DNA of 64,000 nt from Tupaia tana (GCA_026018925.1 JAKSZU010000012.1:31986055-32050054); one strand, 5' to 3'. Positions 1 through 10,926 are shown, numbered from the stretch's first letter. Numbers and translations are program-made. Notes: generated from the letters alone by a model not told the origin.

Positions 1-697
1 TGTCTAGATATACAAATCTGGTTCAAACAAGTGTCCTGGCCACTCAGGGAGATCCAGTTCCCAGTGGAAGCCTGACTCGCTGTGGCAGAGGCCTCATTCT
101 GTCCCCCAGCTCCTTCCCTCAGGGTGGGCTCTTTATGCAGGACCAACTGGCTCAGTGTGAACTGAAAACCATTTTTTCTTAACTGTTGCTGCCCTCTCTC
201 CCAGAGTCGACCAAAACAAGGATCAAATGAGACAATGGTTTTGAGAGTCTTTTGTAAAAAATACTTAACTGTATCTGTGTTTGTATCTTTATAAAAAGTA
301 CTTTTGTCCCCCTAACCTGCCCTACTTTTCTACCTACAGATGTCTGAGAGTGCCCATTGAAGCTTCACATCCACAGCGGATGTCTGGCTCTGCTGTAGCA
401 GATACTATTCTGCTGAGCGTGGGCCTGGCCAGCAACCCCATCCTTGCTTTTGATGATACCGGCTCACATTCCTCTGGGGTGATTTTAGCTTTGGGGAGTT
501 TACAGTCCCTATGCTTCCACCTTACCTCAACATGAGCCCTTCCCCCTGGTTTCCCAGGACCGGCCTTCTGCTTGTGTAACTGGCTCCCCAGAGGCACAGC
601 CCTGCAGCCTGGCAGAGCTGGCTCTTCCCTTTCCTCTAGGACGGACGTCGGCAGAGGTCACATCGCCCTGCCTTCCATCATAGACAGTGGGCGCCTA
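1..697. other. NEU3 intron, no recognised feature
   Basis: Moderately GC-rich sequence with no exon or repeat that I recognise. By synteny and exon order it is part of the intron before the last NEU3 exon. Open frames here have no recognisable similarity and no coding signature. Confidence 0.5.
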
Positions 698-929
698 GGC
701 TTTTTTTCCTTATTGCCAGAGGGTGTGTACATCATCAGAGAGAAAGAGAGAACATACCCCTCTGTTGGGTGCTTCTTCCTCCTTTTGACCATCCCATCAG
801 GATTTGGGGCACACACATATATGTACCTGGTATGTTTTTCAGCTGGTGGGGCCAGTATTCAAACCACGATGGTTAGGTGAGATCTGGCTCCGTAGGCACT
901 GTGGGTAACCACTGCACCAGGGGATGACC
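698..929 (-). repeat. tRNA-derived SINE, old long form
   Basis: Read on the minus strand, a tRNA-like head ends near 929, followed by the family's body and a GA/CT-rich stretch. The T-rich end near 700 is the reverse of its A tail. Many substitutions from the young copies mark it as old. Confidence 0.7.
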
Positions 930-1182
930 CTAACCAGTTTTTATCAGCCCACACCTGTCGCATAACCTCACTATCTAGTAGTCACACATATACAAACTTG
1001 TCCATTTCGACTCATTCTCCCTTCTTTTTATTTCTTTTTACTGGCATTCTCCGATAACTCATTCTCCCTTCTCTTTATTTATTTTTATTTTCTGATTTAT
1101 AGAACGTCAGAATATGGACGTTTAGAAGACTCCTCAGCCTGGCTTCCTTCCCAGTATGGTATCCTCTGTATTTTGTTGGGCA

Positions 1183-1330
1183 CCACGAATAGCTTAGTGG
1201 TTACGAGCATGGCTTTGGAGTCAGCCACGACCTACATTTATTGGCTGAGTGACTTTGGATACTTGCCTCTTCTCAGTTTCATCGTGTGCAACATGAAGTT
1301 AATAATAGAAGTTACTCTGTAAGAACGCAA
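1183..1330 (+). repeat. MIR SINE
   Basis: Shows the MIR order: a tRNA-like start (TAGCTTAGTGGTTA), then the 'ctttggagtcag' segment, a 'gtgactttgg' core and a degenerate end. MIR is an ancient mammalian repeat. Confidence 0.7.
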
Positions 1331-1416
1331 CATTAGTCATTTTCCACAAGGGTCTACTGGCACAGCTCTTCAAATGACATACTCAATCCTGCAGCAATTG
1401 TGAAGGTTTTTATGGT

Positions 1417-1610
1417 TTTTTTTTTTTTTTAGAATTATTTTATTTTATTTATTATCATCATTATTTGATTAATTTGACTAGAGAGAGACAGAATGAGAGA
1501 GAAAGGGAAGGTAGGAAAGCAAGCCCCCAGGTCCAGGACTCAAACCGTGGTCAGCCATGTGAGAGTCCAGCACTTTAACCACCATGCTACCTGCTGTCCT
1601 GCCCCCCCCC
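1417..1610 (-). repeat. tRNA-derived SINE, short form
   Basis: Minus-strand copy of the short subtype: tRNA-like head near 1,540-1,608, GA-rich linker, and an AT-rich tail of 'attta' units beside a T run (A tail in reverse). It lacks the central module found in long copies. Confidence 0.75.
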
Positions 1611-1825
1611 CGCTTTTTCTTGAGAGAGAGTGAGATGATCTCTACCTCTCTGTATTTACCTTTGGTCTTGTTCTGCTTCTTGGGGCAGTCAGTCTGTAGG
1701 TAATACAGATACAACTCCTTTTCTAGAGAACTACTCTTTGAAGTACCTGGAAGCAGTGTTCATGACCTCTGAGTTTTCTATTTTCTGGGCTAAATGCTTC
1801 AGTTCTCTTAGTGGAATGTGTGCTC

Positions 1826-2044
1826 TTCAGAGACAGAGAGGGAGAAAGAGAAATTACCCACTTCCCCATGGGGAATAGCCATGCCACAATGCTTTCTTCT
1901 CCATTTCTCCATCCTGTTGGGATTTGGGGCATGCACATACACATACCTGGAATGTTTTTCAAGCTACTTGGGTTTGGGACTTGAACCATGGGGTTGGCCA
2001 TGTGGAATCTGGCTGCCTTAACCACCAGGCCATGGGCTGGCCCT
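1826..2044 (-). repeat. tRNA-derived SINE, old long form
   Basis: The head ends near 2,042 with the conserved 'ccatgggctggcc' start in reverse. The GA-rich block at 1,829-1,852 marks the 3' part. Confidence 0.7.
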
Positions 2045-2145
2045 GTGTCCTTTTTCAAAGTGTGATTCTCAGAAATGAACTTAGGACTCCAAGGGTAAAC
2101 TGATCAACTCAGTAATGAGATGGGCTTTCCTATCTTGTATCCTTT

Positions 2146-2387
2146 TTTTTTAAGATTTATTTATTTATTTAATTCTATTTGTTATTATTTTTTAATTTCA
2201 CCAGACAGAGACACAGAGAGAGAGAGAGAGCGGGGGGAAGAGAAAGCGAGAAAGCAAGTAGCCAGATCTAGGACTTGAACTGCGGTCAGCCATGTGGGAA
2301 TCCAGTGCCTCTATCCACCACGCCACCTGCCGGCCCCTTTCTAATTTTTAAAAAAGATTTATTTATTTATTTAATTCCATTTGTTAT
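2146..2387 (-). repeat. Short-form SINE plus an extra partial tail, inside one target duplication
   Basis: A short-form copy fills about 2,146-2,336. A second partial tail of the same type follows at 2,340-2,387. The pair sits between a 17-bp direct repeat (2,129-2,145 and 2,388-2,404), so the whole block may have inserted as a partial dimer or by nested insertion. Confidence 0.7.
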
Positions 2388-2467
2388 CCTATCTTGTATC
2401 CTTTTATGCTCAGCCTAAGGTTTTACTGCTTCTTGGGCCAATGCATAACACAATTGAGGAGTAAATC

Positions 2468-2739
2468 TTTTTTTTTTTTTTTTTTGGAGAGGTTTTTCGC
2501 TATTGGACGTGTGCACTTGCCAGACAGACAGAGAGAGACATAGAGACAGAAAGCGAGAAATCACCCCCCGGGGGGGACGGTCACGCCGCAATCCCTTCTC
2601 CTCCATTCTCCTCTCGGGATCTTGGGCACGCACGCACACGCGCCCAGCGTGAGTTTTAAGCCACTGGGTCCGGGACGCGAACCGCGGTCGACTATGTGGG
2701 AGTCCAGCGACATAGCCATTACGCTAACTGCTGGTTCCC
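2468..2739 (-). repeat. Young long-form SINE with target site duplication
   Basis: Nearly complete young copy on minus. The A tail is the T run at 2,468-2,486 and the tRNA-like head ends at about 2,739. It is flanked by a perfect 11-bp duplication, AGGAGTAAATC, at 2,457-2,467 and 2,740-2,750. Confidence 0.9.
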
Positions 2740-3097
2740 AGGAGTAAATCTTTTTTCAAGTTTGTTTATTCACTTATCCCAGGAGAGAGAAGGACATAGA
2801 GAAAGAGAGACCTATGGTCTGGTATTGCTCTCAGATCCTATGATCTGAGCCTCACTAAATATGCTTTTCCCATTCATGCAGGAATTAAATTCTAAAAAGC
2901 TTATCATTTATTTTGGATAGTATATTCATGTGGCTGAAAACTAAAAACAGTATAAAAAGGCATACATCCATTCCTATATCTATCTCCTATAGGCAGTCCC
3001 TGTTGTTTTTCATGATCCTCCAGGCTCTCTTCACACAGAAGCAAAGGAAAGCAAGCATATTTAATATCCCTTTAAAACAACTTTCTTTTTAAATTAA

Positions 3098-3285
3098 AAA
3101 AAGGAATTATTTAATTAATTAATTAATTTATTTATTTATTTATTTTAATTTGACCAGAGTGGGACAGAGTGAGAGAGAGAGGGAGAGAGAAAGTGAGAAA
3201 ACAAGCCACCAGGTCTGGAACTCAAATCGTAGTCGGCCATGTGGGAGTCCAGTGCCCTTAACCAACCATGCCACCTGCTGCCACC
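3098..3285 (-). repeat. tRNA-derived SINE, short form
   Basis: A tail of 'attta/attaa' units at 3,104-3,145, a GA-rich linker and a tRNA-like head ending near 3,283. Confidence 0.75.
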
Positions 3286-3292
3286 TTTCTTT

Positions 3293-3526
3293 TTAAATTT
3301 TTAAAAATTTCTTCTGTGGGGCGGAAAGACAGAGAGACAGAGACAGACAAAGACAGTACCCCTAACAGAGTCTTTATGCTGTGATTCACCCCTGCCACAG
3401 CCAGGTGGATCATGGGCACACATGTGCCTGTTGTACTCAGGGAGGTCTCTGGACATGAACCTAGGACCTTCTCATATGGGCCAGCCTCAAAGAACATGTT
3501 TTTACCACTGCATCACTGTCCTGCTC
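3293..3526 (-). repeat. tRNA-derived SINE, old long form
   Basis: Adjoins the previous short copy. GA-rich block at 3,325-3,355; degenerate head ending near 3,523. Confidence 0.65.
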
Positions 3527-3555
3527 CAAGGAGCCTTTTCTTTTTCTCTCTTTAA

Positions 3556-3775
3556 AGTCTTACATTTATTTTTATTCGTGATGCAGGGACTGTTTGCACA
3601 TATACAAGAGAGAAAGCAGCACTGACCACATGGTCTCATCACTCTGTGATCCACTTACTCCAGCCCTCTGGCTTGTCAGGATCTTGGGCCCGTGTACCCA
3701 GTGCATTTCAGGTTGACGGGCCTGGGGATGTGGAACCACGGTTTGCCATGTAGCCTCTAGCAATGAAGTCTGGTA
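3556..3775 (-). repeat. Degenerate tRNA-derived SINE
   Basis: The 'cttgtcaggatcttgggc' body and the 'ggaaccacggtttgccatgt' head are recognisable but strongly diverged. Confidence 0.5.
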
Positions 3776-4061
3776 TGTTAAAGACTGTGCTGTCTAGGCC
3801 GAACCTAAAACTTTTCTTAGTGTGAAATGGTAACACACCTGCAGGAAACAGAAAACACACACAAATGTCACATGTCCAAATCATGAATGTCAGCACAGTG
3901 AATTATGACCAGGCCCACACTTGTGGACTCACTACTTACGAAACTCACTACTAGTATCCCAAGAAAGAGGATGTTGCTAGCACCTAAGTTTTTCTTATGG
4001 CCCCTGTCTTCTTCTCCAAAGTAATCACTGTACTAATTTGTAGCTCTAGAGTATGGTTTTA

Positions 4062-4349
4062 CTTTTTTAAAAATTTATTTATTATTATTATTATTTTTTA
4101 ATGTTTTGTCATAAGGTATGTGAGCTTGGCAGAGAGAGACAGAGACAGTGAGAGGGAAAGTGAGAAATCAACTCCCAGGGTCAATGGCCACACCACAATC
4201 CCTTCTCCTCTATTCTCCTCCCAGAATCTTAAACACACATGCACACACACCCAGCAAGAGTTTCAAGCCATCAATCAGATCTGGGACTCAAACTGCGGTT
4301 AGCCATATGAGAGTCCAGTGACATAACCACTACACCATCTGCTGGCCCG
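4062..4349 (-). repeat. tRNA-derived SINE, long form
   Basis: Long copy with an 'atta' repeat tail at 4,079-4,096, GA-rich block, body, and a head ending with 'catctgctggccc'. Confidence 0.75.
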
Positions 4350-4436
4350 TGGGTTTTCTCTTTAAGAATGAGTAGGAATCTCCTGTTGAGGAAAAAGGAC
4401 TTGAAAAAACCAGCCAACTTCTCTCAATGAACTCTC

Positions 4437-4484
4437 ATTTATTAACTAATTAGTTCATTATTGCCAGAGGATGTATGAGCTTGC

Positions 4485-4526
<42 letters not shown>

Positions 4527-4703
4527 AAGAGAAAGCAGTTCCCTACAGAGAATGGTCAAACCATAGTCCTTTTTCTTCCATTTCTTCTTCCTGCCAGGGT
4601 TTTGTACCAGGTGTGTTTTTCGAGCCTTTGGAGCCAGGATTCCACCTGCAGGTGGCCATGTGGGGTCTGGCTGCCTTAACTGTTGCACTGCAGGGTCAGC
4701 CCC
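4437..4703 (-). repeat. Old long-form SINE with expanded (AG)n
   Basis: The GA-rich block has become a pure AG microsatellite at 4,489-4,521. Tail at 4,437-4,455; head ends near 4,702. Confidence 0.7.
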
Positions 4704-4831
4704 GAACTCTCATTTCTTAATTCATCATTGCCTTGTTTGTTCTCTGCTGCTTTCAAGCACATTTTTGTTCTGGTTTTAGTATTTAATCTACATTTTTTAG
4801 TTACCAGGAGAGGATTGGTCTAATTACAGGT

Positions 4832-5098
4832 ACTTTTTATTTTTTGTAGAGGTTTTTACTATAGGGTACATATACTCACTGGAGAGAGCAAGAGAGACAA
4901 GACAGTGAGAGGAAAAGTAAAAAATCACCCCCCAGGGGGGATGGTCACACCACAGTCCCTTCTCCATTCTCCTCCCAGGATCTTGGGCACACATGCACAC
5001 TGCCTGGCATGAGTTTCAAGCTACTGGGTCCAAGACTCAAATGGCAGTTGGCCATGTAGGAGTCCAGTGACACACCCACTATACCATCTGCTGGCCCC
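4832..5098 (-). repeat. tRNA-derived SINE, long form
   Basis: Complete long form: T-rich tail, 'gaggtttttactataggg' end, 'atcaccccccagggggg' block, 'atcttgggcacacatgc' body and a tRNA-like head ending in 'catctgctggcccc'. Confidence 0.8.
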
Positions 5099-5100
5099 TA

Positions 5101-5493
5101 CAGGTGCTTCTTGATTTGTGATGGGGCTACATTCAGATAAACCTATCAAAAATTTCAAATATCATAAGTTGAAAATGCGTTTAATTCACCTAACTACTGA
5201 ACATCAGCGTTTAGCCTCGCCTACACTAAGTGTGCTCAGAACACGTCTGTTAGCCTGCAGCTGAGCAGAGCCGCATCCACGCAGGCAATGCAGTCCACTG
5301 GAGGGTATGGATGGCCACTCTCATGACTGCATGGCTAGCTGCCACTGGCCAGCATCCTGGGGCCTCGTACCAGGTATCACTAGCCCAGAAAAGGCTAAAA
5401 TTCAGTGTGGTTTCTACTGCATGAGTATCATTTCTACAGCATTGTAAAGTAGAAAAATCACAAGTCGAACCATAGGAAGTCAGGGACAGCCTG
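5101..5493. mobile_element. Tigger-like (TcMar) DNA transposon remnant
   Basis: A 393-bp element with imperfect terminal inverted repeats (CAGGTGCTTCTTGATTTGTG at the left; CAGGCTGTCCCTGACTTCC read inward from the right). A TA dinucleotide flanks each end (5,099-5,100 and 5,494-5,495), as expected for Tc1/mariner insertions. The internal text resembles non-autonomous Tigger relatives of placental mammals. No transposase frame remains. Confidence 0.65.
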
Positions 5494-5535
5494 TACTTTG
5501 TTTACTGTAGCCAGGAGTCCCTTTCTTCCACATTT

Positions 5536-5703
5536 TGAAACTCATGCCAGGTGCATATGCGTGCGTGCCCAAGATCCCAAGAGGAGAATGGAGGGAAGGG
5601 ATTGCAGAGTGGCCATTCCCCCGGGGGGTGATTTCTCACTCCCTCTCTCTGTGTCTCCAACAAGCACACACACCCTATAGCAAAAATCTCTTTTAAAAAA
5701 GGC
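5536..5703 (+). repeat. Long-form SINE lacking its tRNA-like head
   Basis: Starts in the body ('gaaactcatgccaggtgca') and runs to 'ccctatagcaaaaatctc' and a short A tail. The head is missing. Confidence 0.7.
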
Positions 5704-6309
5704 AAAATAAACAAAGGAAAAGGAAAAACAAAACGCTCTTTCTTCACCTAAAGCTTTCCTCTTATCCTTCCTTGCTTTTCTTTTTCCATTTCTCCTTCCC
5801 ATTCTCTCTCCCTTCCTCCTTCCTTTTCTTTCTCCTTCCTTTATTCCTGTGTAAAAGTATCAATACTTAGATAGCTCCTGTCATGTGTCAGGCACTGGAG
5901 ATACAAGGTTAGTATAGTTTGAAAGAATTAGCCTAGAAAGAGATATAGTTACAAAAAAACCCAATGTTATAAGCGTTATGACTTATTTGGGAGGAGAGGG
6001 CATTATATGGAAGGCTTCATGAAGGAGGTGACTTTTGAATTAGGTACTGGAGGATGATTTGGAAGTCTAGTTAAATGGAGAAAAAGCATTCCCCATAGAG
6101 GGACAACATAAACAGGATCAGCATCGTCTCTTTCCAGCTTTAGAAGTCATCGCAGGATATCTGAGAATTTAGTAAATACTTGAGCCTTATGATTCTGTAG
6201 GTTTCGGTATCATTTATTTCTTGTTTATGGAAAGTACTAATGCTTTTAATGCACCTCATACCTTCCTGCTAGTGTCACACTCCACACTCTTTTCCTTCTC
6301 CTTGTCTAG
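5704..6309 (+). other. End of the NEU3 intron with splice acceptor
   Basis: CT-rich sequence at 5,755-5,850, then an old MIR/L2-like stretch. The last 20 bases are pyrimidine-rich and end in CTTGTCTAG, with the acceptor AG at 6,308-6,309. This fits the frame and start of the NEU3 exon that follows. Confidence 0.7.
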
Positions 6310-7344
6310 TGGGGGCCTATGAAGCCACTGATGGAAGCCACATTGCCTGGGCATCGGACCATGAACCCTTGTCCCGTGTGGGAGCGGAAGAGTGGCCGCG
6401 TGTTCCTGTTCTTCATCTGTGTGCGGGACCATGTCACCGAGCATCAACAGATAGTATCCGGCAGGAATGCTGCCCGCCTCTGCTTCATCTACAGTCAGGA
6501 TGTGGGATGTTCATGGAGCAAGTTGAGGGACTTGACTGAGGAGGTCATTGGCCCGGAGGTGAAGCACTGGGCCACATTCGCCGTGGGTCCAGGCCACGGC
6601 ACCCAGCTGCAGTCGGGACGGCTCATCATCCCCGCATATGCCTACTACATCCCTCCCTCGTTCTGCTTCCAACTACCGTGTAACACCAAGGCTCATTCTC
6701 TGATGTTCTACAGCGATGACCTGGGGACCACATGGCACCATGGCAGTCTCATTAGGTCCATGGTGACAGTTGAGTGTCAAGTGGCAGAGGTGATCGGGAG
6801 GGCTGGCCCACCCGTGCTGTACTGCAGTGCCCGGACACCAAACAGGTGCCGGGCAGAAGCTCTCAGCACCAACCATGGTGAATGCTTTCAGACACTGGGT
6901 CTGAGCCAACAGCTCTGTGAGCCTCCCCATGGCTGCCAAGGCAGCGTGGTGAGTTTCCAGCCCCTGAAGAGCCAGGACATTAGTGGCAGAGATGTGCATA
7001 GCCATCTGCTGGACAGTCCACTAAGGCTGCAGGAGGAAGCTGGGATGCCATCCAAATCGTGGCTCCTGTTCTCACATCCAACCAATAAAAAACGGAGGCT
7101 CGACCTAGGCATCTACCTCAACCAGACACCCTTGGAGGAGTCCTGCTGGTCCCACCCCTGGATCCTGTACCATGGGCCCTGCGGCTACTCTGACCTAGCT
7201 GTTGTGGAGGAGGAGGGCTTGTTTGGGTGTTTGTTTGAGTGTGGGATCAAGCTGGAGTATGAGCAGATTGCTTTCCACCTGTTTACAGACCAGGAGCTCC
7301 TGGGTCACATGCAGGGGGACTGTGCCAGCCCTGCGGGAAGCTGA
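6310..7344 (+). CDS. NEU3: NEU3 sialidase-3, terminal coding exon (partial gene)
   Basis: Last exon of the membrane-associated sialidase NEU3, which removes sialic acid from gangliosides at the plasma membrane. The exon opens in frame at Trp-Gly-Pro just after the AG at 6,308-6,309 and ends at TGA 7,342-7,344. Counting from the Met at 6,319, residues 1-341 read through without a break. Two sialidase Asp boxes are visible: SQDVGCSW (59-66) and SDDLGTTW (132-139). Residues matching those I recall as active-site positions of human NEU3 are present: Glu152 (human E225), Arg172 (R245), Arg260 (R340) and Tyr290 (Y370). The upstream part with the FRIP-type Arg motif and the Asp nucleophile lies before this window, and I could not find it in 1-6,300. 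A variable loop near residues 217-236 is about seven residues shorter than human. The exon looks functional. Confidence 0.95.
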   Translation, partial: WGPMKPLMEATLPGHRTMNPCPVWERKSGRVFLFFICVRDHVTEHQQIVSGRNAARLCFIYSQDVGCSWSKLRDLTEEVIGPEVKHWATFAVGPGHGTQLQSGRLIIPAYAYYIPPSFCFQLPCNTKAHSLMFYSDDLGTTWHHGSLIRSMVTVECQVAEVIGRAGPPVLYCSARTPNRCRAEALSTNHGECFQTLGLSQQLCEPPHGCQGSVVSFQPLKSQDISGRDVHSHLLDSPLRLQEEAGMPSKSWLLFSHPTNKKRRLDLGIYLNQTPLEESCWSHPWILYHGPCGYSDLAVVEEEGLFGCLFECGIKLEYEQIAFHLFTDQELLGHMQGDCASPAGS

Positions 7345-7512
7345 GCTAACTTGACTGACTCACTGCCGAGGACCCAACTTTCCATAGAACGGAATGGCGG
7401 CCACAGCCAGAAAAACAGACTACTGAAGTCTACAGAGTCCCAGTCGTGATATTCTGCCCTCCTCCTGTTTGACATCTTCCCCCTCCAGAGAGAAAGTGAA
7501 ATTTTGTCATAG

Positions 7513-7672
7513 CTGCTGCAGTGGACAGAGCACTGAGCATGGAGCCAGGAAACCGGGATGTGGCCTGGCTCTGGCACCAGCTTGCTTTCAGACCGTGGGT
7601 GCGGCTGCCGACCTCTGGACCTGAGGTCTCCGTCTGTAAAACAAGAAGATTGGTTCTATGACTTCTCATCTT
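7513..7672 (+). repeat. MIR SINE in the NEU3 3' region
   Basis: MIR-like order: 'cagtggacagagcactgagc' start, 'cctggctctggcacc' middle and 'gtctgtaaaac' end. Confidence 0.6.
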
Positions 7673-7768
7673 CCCATCTCTTGAAAGGCAGAGTGCCTGT
7701 GGGCCTCTCGGTCAGCAGGTCTTGGCTACATAAAGGATTCTGACCTTAAAATGGAAATCAGAGGGTCT

Positions 7769-8036
7769 AGGAGGTGGCATGCTGGTTAGGTGCTGGACTC
7801 CCACATGGCTGACCATGGTTTGTGTCCTGGACCCAGTAGCCTGAAAATCACACTGGGTGCCATGTGTGTGCATTCCCAAAATCCCAGGAGGAGGATGGAG
7901 GAGAAGGAATTGCAACATGGCTATCCCCCAGGGGGTGATTGCTGACTTTCTCTCTCACCGTCTCTCTCCAGTGAGCACTTGGGAAACCTATGGCAAAAAC
8001 CTTTCAAAACAAAACAAAACAAAACAAAACAAAACT
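7769..8036 (+). repeat. tRNA-derived SINE, long form
   Basis: Complete plus-strand copy: degenerate head, body with 'cccaaaatcccaggagg', CT-rich block, and a (CAAAA)n tail at 8,007-8,035. Confidence 0.8.
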
Positions 8037-9138
8037 GAAATCAGAAGACTTACTTCTTCAAGTGACTCATCCCTCATCCAAGCGTGAGGTTACAAGCAGG
8101 AGTCACGGCAGGAAGGAAGATCTAGATGGTTTGTTTCATTTTTGATAAAAGAAACTCCCACACCCTCTAACCATACTCCAATCTCTACAGATTCTGTCCT
8201 AAAGGAACTGAGCCACACAGAATCGTGAGGTCTCCTACCTGTTCAGCTGTGCAGCTCTGCTCAACCAACCCTACCTCATCTGGAAAGCTTTGCTTTCTAG
8301 AGAAAACATGAGCAGCCCAATGCCAGTCATCCCTGGTAGTGACACTGTTGCTTCTGATGGCATCCAATGAAAGAAGAGCTCAAAGGTCATTTCTTAGGAT
8401 GTGTCTTGATGGGAAAAGGACATGGCTAGGACTTTAAAACATTGGGAAACTTCCCATGGTACCTGCCTTCAAGGAGCTCACAGTGTACGGGGCTAGGAGA
8501 GGGTGGAAATTCTAGACAATGAGTGTGGGGTAGTTGGTAGATATTGGGCTGTGTGTTGGGGTGATGGTAGCTCCTGACATCATTGTCCCGGCTACATCTT
8601 CAGTGTGCCTGGGCTCCTCTGGCCAAGGGCCTGTCCAGCCTGCTAGGCTCCCCCCACGTTTGTTTTTCTCAGACTGTGGTCCTGACCCAGCTACTCCTTT
8701 ACCTGTGGAGAAAGTCACCTTTACCATTAGCAAGATCTCTGGTCCCCAAACTTTTGAGTCAGGCCTGTTCGTCTGGATCTACCGGGATTACTACTTGTGA
8801 AGTAGCATGTCTTTTTCTGCATAGCACTGCCACTTAGCCAGTGCTGGGTGTCAGGTGATACCAGACTGGTTGCTTCTGTCCTATGTAGGGGTGGCTGAGT
8901 CTGAGCTGAACAATGGTGACCTTTAAAGACAAGCGAAGGCGTAGACCAGCTCTTCCGAAGCGATGCTACACAGCCAGTGGAGGTTGAAGGAAACGGTTTC
9001 ATCCAGAGAAGGCTGGGAGGGCGTCGGGGGGAAGGCGGGGGCTTGTTTAAACCTGCGAGATGCTCCTCAGCCACAGGGGATAATAGAAAACACCTGGTTT
9101 TCTCTTCCGCTTCTCCCTCCCCCATTGCCCTGTAAAAG

Positions 9139-9144
9139 AATAAA
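9139..9144 (+). promoter_or_regulatory. NEU3: Candidate polyadenylation signal for NEU3
   Basis: First canonical AATAAA after the stop codon on the + strand, about 1.8 kb downstream. Expression data would be needed to show that it is used. A more distal site is possible. Confidence 0.25.
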
Positions 9145-9884
9145 CCTGGGAATGACTCGGTGCCGCGCGATCTCCATCAGACTCCGCTTTCTCTGCTTCT
9201 CTGTTATCTCCAAATCCACTGCCACTCCCTCTCAGGGTCACATCGCCCCCCCCCACAGGCTGAGATAGTCCTCGATTGTTCCTCAGAGCCTGTTAGCCTG
9301 ACAGAGGTTCCAACATGAGAGATGTATTTTCGATGACCGCTTTGTCCTGTTTTAGGAGGCTCATGCCTTAAAGTGGAATTACCTACATGTATTTGGAGCT
9401 GGGTCGTGACAACGGAGAGCGTCTTCACCATGGAGTACAGCTTAGGAGCCCTTAATAGGCAACAAGCACATCCAAATGACAGTGTGTAAAAGTGCAGCGG
9501 ATTCCTAGAAAGGTTTCTGAAGATAATTCTTACGGAAAGCAAGGAATTGTCCCACATTCATTTATTGAAAGAAGTTAGATACTAAAATGATAATTATCTT
9601 CCTTTCCTTAATAACAATAATAACAGGAGTCACCAGCACCAAGCTCGTCATTCACCTTTCTTATTTCAGAGAGTGATGAGAGTTTCCATAGTGCAGAGAA
9701 TACTCCTGGCACTCGGCATCACACAGCCAAGGAGCGCTCAGAGCTCGCTGGGCCTCAGCATCTCCCCTGGTCCTAGAGGAGAATGGCTGTAGAAAATACA
9801 TCTGGCCAGACAGGCCATGCCAGTGAATGAGAACCCCGAAGCAAGACCTGCCTTTGGGCGTGAACTGGGATCCTTGGGATGTTC

Positions 9885-9972
9885 AGCAGGCCATGCTGCA
9901 ATCCCTTCTCGTCCATCTCTCTTTCCTTTCAGAATTTTGGACATGAACACACACGCACCTGATGTTTTATTT
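9885..9972 (-). repeat. SINE body fragment
   Basis: Only the central body of the SINE is present ('ggccatgctgcaatcccttct' region through 'gaacacacacgcacc'). Confidence 0.5.
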
Positions 9973-10164
9973 TCCTTTTTTTTTTTTCCCTCTCTCTTTT
10001 CTTTTTATTTTTTTAGATAAAACCATTTACAATTTAATTTTCATATTTCACTGTATGAATGAAAACTGCACTTTTTTATCCCATTTCTCTCCTCCAAAAC
10101 TACTCTTATTTTAAAATTTTTAATAGGAAGGAGGAGAAAGTCTTCCTTGACATGCTGTTAAAAT

Positions 10165-10379
10165 CCTAGACCCGGTGGCTTAAATCTCACGCCGGGCGCG
10201 TGTGTGTGCGTGCCCAAGATCTTGAGAGGAGAATGGAGGAGAAGGGATTGCGGCGTGACCATCCCCTCTGGGGGATGATTTCTCGCTTTCTGTCTCTATG
10301 TCTCTCTCTGTCTGTCTGGCGAGCACATGCGCCTTATAGCAAAAACCTCTCAAACAAAAACAAAAACAAAAAAAAACAC
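10165..10379 (+). repeat. Young long-form SINE, 5'-truncated
   Basis: Begins inside the head at 'cctagacccggtggctta' and runs to the A tail near 10,379. The body is close to the youngest copies in the window, so the insertion is recent but incomplete. Confidence 0.8.
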
Positions 10380-10459
10380 CCAGAGTCACAGCACCAGGAT
10401 CTCCCGGTGAAGTAGGACAAGTTAATATAAAACCGACATAAAGAGGTCTCCCTCCATCC

Positions 10460-10926
10460 TTATCTGTCTGGCTGAGCCATTCCTGGCCGAGTGGGCACCG
10501 TGATGGGTCGGGTTGGAGGTCTCAACATTGGGGGCCCAGGCATCATGGGCATGTGGCCTCCCATGGGTGGTCTCATTCCAGGAGCAGGTCCTACTGGCAT
10601 CATCCCAGGAGGAGGGACCATCACTGCATCATGGGAGGATCCCCATATGGGGTGCTGGCATCATGCCAGGGCGAGGAGGACCTGGGAAGATGGGGGAGGT
10701 GGGATCACCGCCCCTGCGGGAGGAGGAGCAGAGAATGGAGTAGGAGGTCTCTTCCCTTGTTGAAATGCAAGCACTGTTTTATCAGTCAGACTCTGAGCCT
10801 GCTCTTCCATCCATTTCCGATAGTCATTCGCATTCTCTTTGTGTTTCTTACCACGGCAGTATGTTTTGCTCGTGGCTGGAGAATCACGAGTTAGGTATCA
10901 CAGTTGTCACGATCAAACTTAGGCAC
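10460..10926 (-). pseudogene. SNRPC: Processed pseudogene of SNRPC (U1 snRNP protein C)
   Basis: On the minus strand the sequence follows the intronless coding region of U1-C: start region, zinc-finger segment, the KHKEN helix region, the WMEEQAQSL segment, then the Met/Pro/Gly-rich tail ending at TAA (10,460-10,462). Breaks are plain: the start is GTG at 10,924-10,926, the first zinc-binding Cys is Arg, a small deletion in the finger shifts the frame, and more shifts interrupt the Pro/Met-rich part. Absence of introns marks it as a retrocopy made by LINE machinery. The 5' end abuts an old SINE piece. A young SINE lies beyond the 3' end, so no clear poly-A tail remains. The Gly-rich + strand frames at 10,491-10,763 are its complement, not a gene. 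Confidence 0.9.

Larger units (their letters stand above)
7345..9200 (+). other. NEU3: Probable NEU3 3' UTR and flank
   Basis: Follows the NEU3 stop directly and has no convincing coding frame. It contains a MIR and one SINE (listed separately). Human NEU3 has a long 3' UTR, so much of this stretch may be transcribed. The true end is not visible from sequence alone. Confidence 0.45.

Noticed and set aside
4475-4720. Arg-Glu repeat and Ser-Leu repeat peptides
   Set aside because: Translations of the (AG)n block of a SINE. The same artefact recurs at most SINE copies.
1-6300. Upstream NEU3 coding exon (with the Asp nucleophile)
   Set aside because: I looked for the conserved segment that precedes Trp-Gly-Pro in NEU3 and found nothing. 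The exon must lie before the window.
10491-10763. Gly/Met/Pro-rich plus-strand protein
   Set aside because: It is the complement of the SNRPC processed pseudogene.
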